From: Streptococcus sp. S784/96/1
GTDB lineage: Bacteria; Bacillota; Bacilli; Lactobacillales; Streptococcaceae
Direction of reading: 5' to 3'
Length of the DNA: 33,315 nucleotides
NCBI RefSeq assembly: GCF_902729355.1
Contig: NZ_CACVCC010000025.1
Span: 1-33,315, forward strand
Each line of letters starts with the position of its first letter. Position 1 is the stretch's first letter. This document shows, piece after piece, positions 8,790 to 16,972 of the stretch. Position numbers and translations under genes: made by a program. Under the pieces are notes generated by a model. It did no database searches. It was not told where the DNA came from and saw only the letters and a program-made list of their open reading frames with translations.

Positions 8790-8817
8790 ATTGTAGCAGA
8801 ATCACTCTAGATTGCAA
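8790..8817 (-). promoter_or_regulatory. Promoter of the S66 peptidase gene
   Basis: On the minus strand, TTGCAA (8812-8817) and TACAAT (8790-8795) are spaced by 16 bases, with an extended TGC before the -10. Confidence 0.7.
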
Positions 8818-8913
8818 TAGAAAAATGAAGATATTAAGAGAGTGGTTTACTCTTGTTCCAAATTCGCCCCAAATTATTTCAGAAATTAACCCAATTTAAC
8901 CCAACAGAAAATC

Positions 8914-8940
8914 AAAAAAGCCTGTAAAATCAGGCTTTTC
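8914..8940 (-). terminator. Terminator downstream of tRNA-Cys
   Basis: AAAGCCTG / CAGGCTTT arms with a 6-nt loop; on the minus strand a T6 run follows. It lies 34 bases beyond the tRNA 3' end. Confidence 0.82.
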
Positions 8941-8973
8941 ATTCGGTTAATTCCTGTTAATTCAGGTACTGAA

Positions 8974-9044
8974 AGGCGGTAGACGGATTTGAACCGACGA
9001 TCAAGCTTTTGCAGAGCCGTGCCTTACCACTTGGCTATACCGCC
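8974..9044 (-). tRNA. tRNA-Cys (GCA)
   Basis: On the minus strand the acceptor arms GGCGGTA and TACCGCC pair perfectly. The D arm AGCCAAGTGGTAAGGC, the anticodon loop CTGCAAA (anticodon GCA) and the T arm with GGTTCGAATCC are all present. The 71-nt length fits bacterial tRNA-Cys. It ends in T as discriminator; CCA is not encoded. Confidence 0.93.
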
Positions 9045-9098
9045 ATAACAAAGAATATTCTACCTTAAAATCTCTTTCCCGTCAAGAGGTAAAATCGG

Positions 9099-9485
9099 TT
9101 AAAAATCCTTAATTCCTTTTCGATGAGCCATCTTATCAAGTGAAAAGATCAGAAAAACACCCCAAATATAGGCGATAAGGTCACTAATTAGAAATCCTTG
9201 TCCTAGAAAAAGATGACCTAGAGTAGTGGTACGAATAGTATCTAGCGGAGCCCAGTTCACAAGTTGTGAAAATTCCACAATAAAAGATACTCCAAGGGAT
9301 ATAAGGGCAGTAGCCTCTGGCTTTATTTTTGTGAAAAAAAGTCGAAAGCCAAGATAGACTGCTACAGCCCAGAGAGAGTCGCCAATCCAAAGAGGAATAT
9401 TGCTGATTTTACGGCTGAGCAGACCAAAGGAAATCGTGGTTACAAGGGATATCAAGTAGAAAAAACGAGATTTAAAAGTTGTCAT
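9099..9485 (-). CDS. DUF2809-type small integral membrane protein
   Basis: This 128-residue protein has four predicted hydrophobic segments (FFYLISLVTTISFGLLSR, the DSLWAVAVYLGFRLFF region, ALISLGVSFIVEFSQL and LIAYIWGVFLIFSL). The GLLSRKI and GDSLWAVAVY motifs and the EFSQL motif match my memory of DUF2809 membrane proteins. Function is unknown. The ATG at 9485 has only a weak upstream GATAG. It lies upstream of tRNA-Cys on the same strand and may be co-transcribed with it. Confidence 0.72.
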   Translation of the reverse strand: MTTFKSRFFYLISLVTTISFGLLSRKISNIPLWIGDSLWAVAVYLGFRLFFTKIKPEATALISLGVSFIVEFSQLVNWAPLDTIRTTTLGHLFLGQGFLISDLIAYIWGVFLIFSLDKMAHRKGIKDF

Positions 9486-9587
9486 AAGACTATCTTAACG
9501 AAGTTTGACGAAAAAGACAATTTTAAACTTGAAAACCCAAGAAATTAGTGATGATTAGCTTGCTTAATAATATTTTTTTTGTTAAAA

Positions 9588-9593
9588 TATAAT
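9588..9593 (+). promoter_or_regulatory. rpsB: -10 element of the rpsB promoter
   Basis: TATAAT lies about 115 bases upstream of the rpsB ATG, preceded by an A/T-rich tract. No good -35 at 16-18 bp is visible, so only the -10 is annotated. Confidence 0.6.
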
Positions 9594-9599
9594 GGTTGT

Positions 9600-9706
9600 C
9601 TAACAACAAATACTCATCTTAGATCAATTGTGGTCTTGTTGCCGAAAGGTTGGGCTGCAAGTCGAAGTCTGAGAGAGGAAAAAACATTATAAAGGAGAAA
9701 CTACTC
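9600..9706 (+). promoter_or_regulatory. rpsB: Structured 5' leader of rpsB
   Basis: About 107 bases separate the -10 from the start codon. They contain a hairpin-prone stretch with GCC-GAAA-GGT (GNRA tetraloop) inside CTTG...CAAG at 9631-9662, and then the AAAGGAG site. Ribosomal protein S2 represses its own mRNA in other bacteria through leader structure, so autoregulation is plausible here. The fold was judged by eye. Confidence 0.4.
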
Positions 9707-10471
9707 ATGGCAGTAATTTCAATGAAACAATTGCTCGAGGCTGGTGTTCACTTTGGTCACCAAACTCGTCGCTGGAACCCTAAGATGGCTAAATACATCT
9801 TCACAGAGCGTAACGGAATCCACGTTATTGACTTGCAACAAACTGTAAAATTAGCTGATCAAGCTTACGATTTCATTCGTGATGCAGCAGCAAACGATGC
9901 AGTTGTTCTTTTCGTAGGTACTAAAAAGCAAGCTGCTGAAGCAGTTGCTGAAGAAGCTGCCCGTTCAGGTCAATACTTCATCAACCACCGTTGGTTGGGG
10001 GGAACTCTTACTAACTGGGGGACAATCCAAAAACGTATCGCTCGTTTGAAAGAAATCAAACGTATGGAAGAAGAAGGTGTCTTCGAAGTTCTTCCTAAGA
10101 AAGAAGTTGCACTTCTTAACAAACAACGCGCACGTCTTGAAAAATTCTTGGGCGGTATCGAAGATATGCCACGTATCCCAGACGTAATGTATGTTGTTGA
10201 CCCACATAAAGAGCAAATCGCTGTTAAAGAAGCTAAAAAACTTGGTATCCCTGTTGTAGCGATGGTTGATACTAACGCTGATCCAGATGATATCGATGTT
10301 ATCATCCCAGCTAACGATGACGCTATCCGCGCTGTTAAATTGATCACTGCGAAAATGGCTGACGCTATTATCGAAGGTCGTCAAGGTGAAGATGCAGAAG
10401 TATCATTCGAAGAAGAAGTAGCATCAACTGAATCAATCGAAGAATTGGTAGAAGTTGTAGAAGGTAAATAA
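9707..10471 (+). CDS. rpsB: 30S ribosomal protein S2
   Basis: This 254-residue S2 protein of the small ribosomal subunit has the conserved N-terminus [20 protein letters not shown], then [18 protein letters not shown] and [10 protein letters not shown]. The ATG at 9707 follows AAAGGAG at proper distance; an in-frame start near 9650 would add a sequence foreign to the family. The C-terminus is acidic. Codon use is strongly biased, as expected of a highly expressed gene. tsf follows 339 bases later, after a strong terminator or attenuator. Confidence 0.97.
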   Translation: MAVISMKQLLEAGVHFGHQTRRWNPKMAKYIFTERNGIHVIDLQQTVKLADQAYDFIRDAAANDAVVLFVGTKKQAAEAVAEEAARSGQYFINHRWLGGTLTNWGTIQKRIARLKEIKRMEEEGVFEVLPKKEVALLNKQRARLEKFLGGIEDMPRIPDVMYVVDPHKEQIAVKEAKKLGIPVVAMVDTNADPDDIDVIIPANDDAIRAVKLITAKMADAIIEGRQGEDAEVSFEEEVASTESIEELVEVVEGK

Positions 10472-10539
10472 GTAACAAAGGACTCTCGTCCATGAACAAT
10501 TTAGCCAATATGCTGAATTGTAAAACTTGAACCAACCCA

Positions 10540-10577
10540 AGAGGGCAGAGCGTTCCTGCTCTGCCCTCTGTTTTATT
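10540..10577 (+). terminator. Strong hairpin terminator or attenuator between rpsB and tsf
   Basis: Perfect 12-bp arms AGAGGGCAGAGC and GCTCTGCCCTCT with a 6-nt loop are followed by GTTTTATT. Since no obvious promoter lies between here and tsf, it may end only part of the transcripts and set the ratio of S2 to EF-Ts. Confidence 0.82.
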
Positions 10578-10810
10578 AAACATGTTAAGGGCAACTTTGT
10601 CGCCCAAGAGCTGACGACGCCTAAATTATAGAATCGTTAGCAGGTCGAGCAATTGCTACTCTGTGGTTAAAGTAAAGTTAGCTTGGCTAACCTTGCAGGC
10701 AAATCTGGAGACTTTAAGATCTAGATTTAGCCGTGAAAGCGCAGGTTTGCTAGCGTGTCGGACCACTTAAAAGCAAATTGCAAAAAATAAATTTTATAGG
10801 AGAAAAAAAC
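10578..10810 (+). promoter_or_regulatory. tsf: Long structured leader upstream of tsf
   Basis: This 233-base non-coding stretch holds several potential hairpins: GGGC...GCCC (about 10590-10606), GTTAGC-ttg-GCTAAC (about 10677-10691) and AAATCT...AGATTT (about 10702-10728). No convincing sigma-70 promoter and no tRNA or T-box signature were found. The AGGAGA site and the tsf ATG follow. Confidence 0.35.
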
Positions 10811-11851
10811 ATGGCAGAAATTACTGCAAAACTCGTTAAAGAATTGCGTGAAAAATCAGGTGCCGGCGTTATGGACGCTAAAAAAGCACTTGTAGAAACT
10901 GACGGTGACATCGAAAAAGCAATTGAGTTGCTCCGTGAAAAAGGTATGGCAAAAGCGGCTAAAAAAGCTGACCGTGTTGCCGCTGAAGGTTTGACTGGTG
11001 TCTACGTTAACGGTAACGTTGCAGCAGTTATCGAAGTTAACGCTGAAACTGACTTCGTTGCGAAAAATGCTCAATTCGTTGAATTGGTAAACGAAACAGC
11101 TAAAGTTATCGCAGAAGGTAAACCAGCTAACAACGAAGAAGCACTTGCTTTGACAACAGCAACTGGTGAAACACTTGAAGCAGCTTACATCAATGCAACT
11201 GCAACAATCGGTGAAAAAATCTCATTCCGTCGTTTCGCTCTTCTTGAAAAAACTGACGATCAAGCATTCGGTGCTTACCAACACAACGGTGGACGTATCG
11301 GAGTTATCTCAGTTATTGAAGGTGGCGACGAAGCACTTGCTAAACAAGTATCAATGCACATCGCTGCAATGAAACCAACTGTATTGTCATACACAGAACT
11401 TGACGAGCAATTCGTTAAAGATGAGTTGGCACAATTGAACCACAAAATCGAGCAAGACAACGAATCACGTGCTATGGTTAACAAACCAGCACTTCCATTC
11501 TTGCAATATGGATCAAAAGCTCAATTGACTGACGAAGTGATTGCTGCTGCAGAAGAAGCAATCAAAGCTGAACTTGCTGCTGAAGGTAAGCCAGAAAAAA
11601 TCTGGGACAAAATCATCCCAGGTAAAATGGACCGCTTCATGCTTGACAACACTCAAGTTGACCAAGCTTACACACTTCTTGCTCAAGTTTACATCATGGA
11701 TGATAGCAAAACAGTTGAAGCTTACCTTGACAGTGTAAATGCTAAAGCAGTTGCATTTGCACGTTTTGAAGTTGGTGAAGGTATCGAAAAAGCTTCAAAC
11801 GACTTTGAAGCAGAAGTTGCAGCTACAATGGCAGCAGCTCTTGGAAACTAA
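10811..11851 (+). CDS. tsf: Translation elongation factor Ts
   Basis: This 346-residue EF-Ts is the guanine nucleotide exchange factor for EF-Tu. The N-terminal UBA-like domain ([20 protein letters not shown], then [13 protein letters not shown]) and the TDFVAKN core motif are typical. The ATG at 10811 follows AGGAGAAAAAAAC; an in-frame ATG at 10778 would add eleven residues absent from the family. Codon bias matches rpsB. Terminator directly downstream. Confidence 0.97.
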   Translation: MAEITAKLVKELREKSGAGVMDAKKALVETDGDIEKAIELLREKGMAKAAKKADRVAAEGLTGVYVNGNVAAVIEVNAETDFVAKNAQFVELVNETAKVIAEGKPANNEEALALTTATGETLEAAYINATATIGEKISFRRFALLEKTDDQAFGAYQHNGGRIGVISVIEGGDEALAKQVSMHIAAMKPTVLSYTELDEQFVKDELAQLNHKIEQDNESRAMVNKPALPFLQYGSKAQLTDEVIAAAEEAIKAELAAEGKPEKIWDKIIPGKMDRFMLDNTQVDQAYTLLAQVYIMDDSKTVEAYLDSVNAKAVAFARFEVGEGIEKASNDFEAEVAATMAAALGN

Positions 11852-11872
11852 TGTAATTAGAGTTTACAAATG

Positions 11873-11897
11873 AAAAAGCAGGGAAACCTGCTTTTTT
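11873..11897 (+). terminator. Terminator after tsf
   Basis: AAAAAGCAGG / CCTGCTTTTT arms with a GAAA tetraloop and T run. Confidence 0.92.
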
Positions 11898-11982
11898 CAT
11901 TGTGACTGATGAGTGTTATCAAGTTGTGCTCACTTGAAATAAGTTACATGCTACTAGAGCACAGGTAGCAGCTAGTGGTGTT

Positions 11983-13128
11983 ATGAAAGAAAAGGTTTGG
12001 TTAAAAATTTCCTTGTTATCTGTTTCACTCTTTATCATGTCCCATTTGGCCATAGCGCCAGCAATTCCCAAGCTCTATGCTTTTTATCAGGTTAAGGGTG
12101 CTGGAGTTAGCTTGGCGTCTGTGGAAACTTTGGTGACCATCCCTGCTATGATGATTATGGTAACCGTTGTTTTGGGAAATGTTATTGTAACAAGAATTGG
12201 TAAAAAGAAAACAGTTGAGATAGGTTTACTTCTTATCCTGTTATCAGGTATTGTGTCATTTTTAGCGAGTGAGTTTAAGCTTGTTTTACTTGGTCGTTTG
12301 CTTCTAGGTGTAGGAATAGGGCTTTATAATCCTTTATCTATTACCATGATTAGTGATTATTTCCAAGGGAGTCAGCGAGCTAGCCTCATAGGGCTACGGA
12401 CAGCTACGATGAATGTCGGAAAGACTCTGACTACCCTCATCGTAGGTTACGCTATGCTAATGGGCACATCCTATATTTATTTAGTTTATTTTCTTGTGAT
12501 TCCCGTTTTTCTCCTTTTCCGTCATTTTGTGGAAGAAGTGCCGCTTACAGAGCAAAAATTATCTAAACTTGTCATCTTTGATAGACGTGTTATCCTGTGG
12601 ATGCTGATTACCTTCTTCATTGGAGTGGCTTACATTGGCGCAACCATCAAAATTCCAACCTTATTGGTGACGCATTATGGCTACGATGAGCTGATCTCAA
12701 GCTATATTTTGACGCTTTTAGCCTTTAGTGGGATTTTAGCGGGACTCTCCTTCGGTTTTTTAGCGAAAAAAATGGCAGAGCAAACCTTGAATTTTATGCT
12801 TGCTATGATGTTAGTAGGTAATCTCTTCTTTACCGTTAGCAATCATATGATTTTCTTCTATGTCGGTTCAGTTCTGATTGGTTTTAGTTTTGTCGGTGGC
12901 ATGTCTGCTATCTTTGACGCCATCGCTAAAAGCTACCCAATAGAGCAAATCAATTTCGTTACCAGCATGGCGATTACAGCTGGAAATGTTGGTGCCATCA
13001 TGGCCCCCATTTTGTTAACTAAAATGATTTTGTTCCTTTCTCTAGAAAGCTATCTTACGCCGTTTTACATTACCGCAGTGATGATGGCGATTGGCTTATT
13101 GTGCTATAAAACTGTTAAGAGGAAATAA
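11983..13128 (+). CDS. Major facilitator superfamily transporter
   Basis: This 381-residue protein has about twelve hydrophobic segments in two halves. It has an MFS-type loop between segments 2 and 3 (GNVIVTRIGKKKTVEIG) and a GRLLLGVGIGLYNP motif in segment 4, both typical of drug or metabolite efflux members. The ATG at 11983 follows a weak GTGGTG. A short inverted repeat (GCTAC / GTAGC at about 11950-11969) lies upstream and could be an operator. Substrate is unknown. The gene appears to be a single transcription unit. Confidence 0.85.
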   Translation: MKEKVWLKISLLSVSLFIMSHLAIAPAIPKLYAFYQVKGAGVSLASVETLVTIPAMMIMVTVVLGNVIVTRIGKKKTVEIGLLLILLSGIVSFLASEFKLVLLGRLLLGVGIGLYNPLSITMISDYFQGSQRASLIGLRTATMNVGKTLTTLIVGYAMLMGTSYIYLVYFLVIPVFLLFRHFVEEVPLTEQKLSKLVIFDRRVILWMLITFFIGVAYIGATIKIPTLLVTHYGYDELISSYILTLLAFSGILAGLSFGFLAKKMAEQTLNFMLAMMLVGNLFFTVSNHMIFFYVGSVLIGFSFVGGMSAIFDAIAKSYPIEQINFVTSMAITAGNVGAIMAPILLTKMILFLSLESYLTPFYITAVMMAIGLLCYKTVKRK

Positions 13129-13181
13129 GAGATAAAATGATAGGAGCAGAGATGTTCCGTTTCAGTATAATATCTTGGATT

Positions 13182-13312
13182 GAGGCTGGGTAAAAAGTCT
13201 TAAAAATAGTAAATGGCTTAGAGTAACGCTGTCAAAAAACGTTGATTCTAAGCCATTTTATTTTGTTCAAATTTCAACAGCAAGGCTGAGATTTGAGTTT
13301 TTATCCAGCCTC
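13182..13312. repeat. 131-bp nested inverted-repeat element
   Basis: Terminal arms GAGGCTGGGTAAAAA (13182-13196) and TTTTTATCCAGCCTC (13298-13312) are inverted repeats with one mismatch (a G-T pair in RNA). A strong inner hairpin has 12-bp arms AAATGGCTTAGA (13211-13222) and TCTAAGCCATTT (13247-13258). GAGGCTGG-type terminal repeats are, from memory, common in streptococcal and other Firmicute intergenic elements. It sits 54 bases after the MFS gene and may terminate it. Confidence 0.7.
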
Positions 13313-13317
13313 TTTTT

Positions 13318-13561
13318 ATACTTAACAAAAATCAAAAATTACTTTTTGTTTTTTTTCTTAAAAGTGCGGACGCAAGCAACCTCCTACGGAGTTTCATTGC
13401 TATTTTTTGAGCTTAGGTTTCAAAAAATCCGTTCTTATCAAGAGTTTACTCTTGATAAGAATACCACTATAACGAAAGAAACATGTTAACCTCACTTCGT
13501 TCGGTGGTCTATCAATAATATTAGTAGTTCTAAAATGCTAATTTTGATTTTGGATGAGTAT
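13318..13561. repeat. Hairpin-rich repeat with short terminal inverted repeats, copy A
   Basis: This 244-bp element is repeated at 14300-14511. The ends ATACTTAACAAAAATC and (reverse complement of the right end) ATACTCATCCAAAATC are imperfect terminal inverted repeats. Inside are GCAA-CTCC-tac-GGAG-TTGC, a 10-bp hairpin at 13402-13428, the perfect 13-bp palindrome TTCTTATCAAGAG / CTCTTGATAAGAA (13432-13461), and a further ACCAC/AACGAA...TTCGTT/GGTGGT hairpin at about 13463-13507. No coding frame is present. Resembles a MITE or a mobile structured RNA. Confidence 0.75.
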
Positions 13562-13566
13562 TATAA

Positions 13567-13599
13567 CAAAAAAACATGGAAAGTTTTGTCTTTCCATGT
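13567..13599 (-). terminator. Terminator of the small export protein gene
   Basis: ACATGGAAAG / CTTTCCATGT perfect arms with a 6-nt loop; on the minus strand a run of T follows, 49 bases beyond the stop codon of the 13649-14119 gene. Confidence 0.88.
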
Positions 13600-13648
13600 G
13601 GATTGTCAGTGATGATATGTTTTTTGCTCTGCTATGTTCCAAAATAAC

Positions 13649-14119
13649 TTAATGGCTGAAAGTGTTTAGCCCAAAGATAAGAGATAGGCTGCCCATGATG
13701 ATACCAGCCAAGATAACGCCCAGCATGACGGCAAAAACGCTGCGCTTGAAATCCCAGTCAAGGATAGACGCTGCAAGGGTTCCTGTCCACGCTCCAGTTC
13801 CTGGAAGTGGAATACCTACAAAGAGTAGGAGTGCCCAAAAGATACCTTTACTACCAGCAACTTTTGACAGTTTTTCGCCACCGCTGTGCCCTTTTTTAAG
13901 ACACCAAGTAAAAAAGTTACCAATGTAAGGTTTATCAGTTCCCCATTCTAAGACCTTACGAGCAAAGAAGAAGATAATAGGGACAGGGAGCATATTACCG
14001 ATAACTGAAATCGCTAAAGCCTGAGTAAAGGGGATGCCAGAAGCGATACCAAACGGAACAGCTCCTCGGAGTTCAATGAGAGGAATCATTGAAATAAGAA
14101 ATGTCAATAGATAATTCAT
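13649..14119 (-). CDS. Small multidrug-export family membrane protein (COG2426/PF06695-like)
   Basis: This 156-residue protein matches the small multi-drug export family. The N-terminal MIPLIELRGAVPFGI motif, the FFARKVLEWG region after a proline-rich helix, and the GIPLPGTGAWTGTLAA motif are the family hallmarks. About four hydrophobic stretches are visible. Despite the family name, transport activity is poorly established and the fold resembles SNARE-associated (DedA-like) proteins. The gene has its own promoter and terminator and is flanked on both sides by copies of the 13318/14300 repeat. Confidence 0.82.
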   Translation of the reverse strand: MNYLLTFLISMIPLIELRGAVPFGIASGIPFTQALAISVIGNMLPVPIIFFFARKVLEWGTDKPYIGNFFTWCLKKGHSGGEKLSKVAGSKGIFWALLLFVGIPLPGTGAWTGTLAASILDWDFKRSVFAVMLGVILAGIIMGSLSLIFGLNTFSH

Positions 14120-14155
14120 GAAAATAGGAATAACCTTTCTGAGTAATACCTATCT

Positions 14156-14184
14156 ATTGTAACTTATCAGAGGATTGAGGGCAA
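14156..14184 (-). promoter_or_regulatory. Promoter of the small export protein gene
   Basis: On the minus strand TTGCCC (14179-14184) and TACAAT (14156-14161) are spaced by 17 bases, 37 bases before the ATG. An AAAGG follows as weak ribosome-binding site. Confidence 0.65.
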
Positions 14185-14299
14185 GTCTTTAGTTGTAGGG
14201 AAAATGAAGAGGCTCGCTAGTATAGTGACATCTAAGAAAAAGAAAAGATCTAGACTTTTATGAGTTTTAGGTCTTTTAATGACAACTAAATTGTCGCTT

Positions 14300-14511
14300 A
14301 TACTTAACAAAAATCAAAAATTACGTTTTTGCTTCTTTCTAAAAAGGTGCGGACGCAAGCAACCTCTTACGGAGTTTTATTGCTACTTTTTGAGCCTAGG
14401 TCTCAAAAAGTCCGTTCTTATCAAGAGTAAACTCTTGATAAGAATACCACCGTGGCGAAAGAAGTTCTGGAAAATCAATCCATTTATTGGTTCTTGATTT
14501 TGGATGAGCAT
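14300..14511. repeat. Hairpin-rich repeat with short terminal inverted repeats, copy B
   Basis: This 212-bp second copy of the 13318-13561 element is in the same orientation. It keeps the left end ATACTTAACAAAAATC, the GCGGACGCAAGCAACCTC box, the 14385-14411 hairpin and the 13-bp palindrome (14415-14444), but lacks the last hairpin of copy A. The right end (ATGCTCATCCAAAATC, reverse complement) stops five bases before the stop codon of the ROK gene, so its palindrome may terminate that operon. Confidence 0.72.
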
Positions 14512-14516
14512 TAGCC

Positions 14517-15413
14517 TTAAGGATTTTCTAATAGTTGATAAAGTGCTCCATAGAGATTTGCATCATTGCCAAAGTGAGCTGGGATGATTGATAAATCAGC
14601 TACATTCATACTTAAGAGTGGGGAACCTTCAATGACAGTGTTAAATTGTTGATTGATCTCTTCAATCAAAAGTGGTTGTGAGCTAATACCCCCTCCGATA
14701 GCATAGGTTGTTAGGTCGAAGAAAGCTTGGAGGTTTAAGATGAGATAGGCAATCTGGCGACAGTAATTTTGGAAAATAGTCTGAGCCTCCTCATGACCAT
14801 TTTTCAAGGCTTCAAAAGCTAGTTGACCATTTTTTAGGTCGTCGTTGCCTACAGCTTCATTGATTTTTGAAATCATGAGAACTGCTGATCCGATAAAGCC
14901 AACCATTTTTTCAACTTCTGGCTTACTAGCTTCCAGAACAGAAAGGCTGAGTTCTCCAGCCTGAAAATGAGGTCCCATGCGCAGCTTACCATCTAAAATA
15001 ATGCCTCCACCGACACCTGTACCAAGTACGATAACAGCAGCGTCTTTAGCTCCTTGCAGACTTCCTAGCCATAGTTCTGCTAGAGCGGCTGCTTTGGCAT
15101 CATTTTGGACACTAGCTGGAAGATTGTACTTATCTTTAATAACTTGTTTCAAGCAGAGCTGGTCAAGATAGGTTAAAGCTCCTCCGAAATAGATGGTCCC
15201 TGTTTCAGTATCTACCTTACCTGGCACGCTAAAAGCAACACCAGTGATGCGTTCGTGATACTGGTCAATGATGCTATAAATACTTGTCAAAAACTCTTCT
15301 AAAGAATGTTCAGGAGTCGGTAATTTATCGGAAGATATCAGCTTGCCATCTTCCTGCATAAGAGCATATTTGATATTTGTTCCGCCAACATCAATGGCTA
15401 AATAATATTTCAT
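14517..15413 (-). CDS. bglK: ROK-family sugar kinase, probable beta-glucoside kinase
   Basis: This 298-residue cytoplasmic ROK kinase has the N-terminal phosphate loop AIDVGGTNIKYAL, the catalytic Asp in QNDAKAAALAE, and the adenosine motif VLGTGVGGGIIL. The zinc-binding Cys cluster of typical ROK glucokinases is missing (the region reads AGELSLSVLEASK), a feature consistent with BglK-type kinases. BglK uses ATP to phosphorylate the non-reducing glucose of cellobiose and similar disaccharides, giving the substrate for the 6-phospho-beta-glucosidase encoded just upstream. The gene is last in the minus-strand operon, 104 bases behind GH1. Glucokinase is the alternative. Confidence 0.75.
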   Translation of the reverse strand: MKYYLAIDVGGTNIKYALMQEDGKLISSDKLPTPEHSLEEFLTSIYSIIDQYHERITGVAFSVPGKVDTETGTIYFGGALTYLDQLCLKQVIKDKYNLPASVQNDAKAAALAELWLGSLQGAKDAAVIVLGTGVGGGIILDGKLRMGPHFQAGELSLSVLEASKPEVEKMVGFIGSAVLMISKINEAVGNDDLKNGQLAFEALKNGHEEAQTIFQNYCRQIAYLILNLQAFFDLTTYAIGGGISSQPLLIEEINQQFNTVIEGSPLLSMNVADLSIIPAHFGNDANLYGALYQLLENP

Positions 15414-15517
15414 GAGTGAGTTACCATCTCCGATAAATAAAGAGCAGTCACAAGGTCAGTGATTAACAATTAAACATGATTGTGATAGGATTCTTTAGTC
15501 GGTTTTTCCTTTCAATA

Positions 15518-16966
<1,449 letters not shown>

Positions 16967-16972
16967 TCATTC

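Noticed and set aside
9965..10384. Open frames on the minus strand across rpsB
   Set aside because: They are antisense shadows of a highly expressed gene with biased codons, with no ribosome-binding site or protein-like motif.
10368..10607. Minus-strand frame of 79 codons covering the rpsB end and terminator
   Set aside because: Leucine-rich repeat-like translation arises from the acidic rpsB tail read backwards and from the terminator stem; no independent support.
13344..13470. Hairpin cluster considered as a CRISPR-like or rho-independent terminator array
   Set aside because: There are no regularly spaced repeats with unique spacers, and the same whole block recurs at 14300; a dispersed repeat element explains it better.
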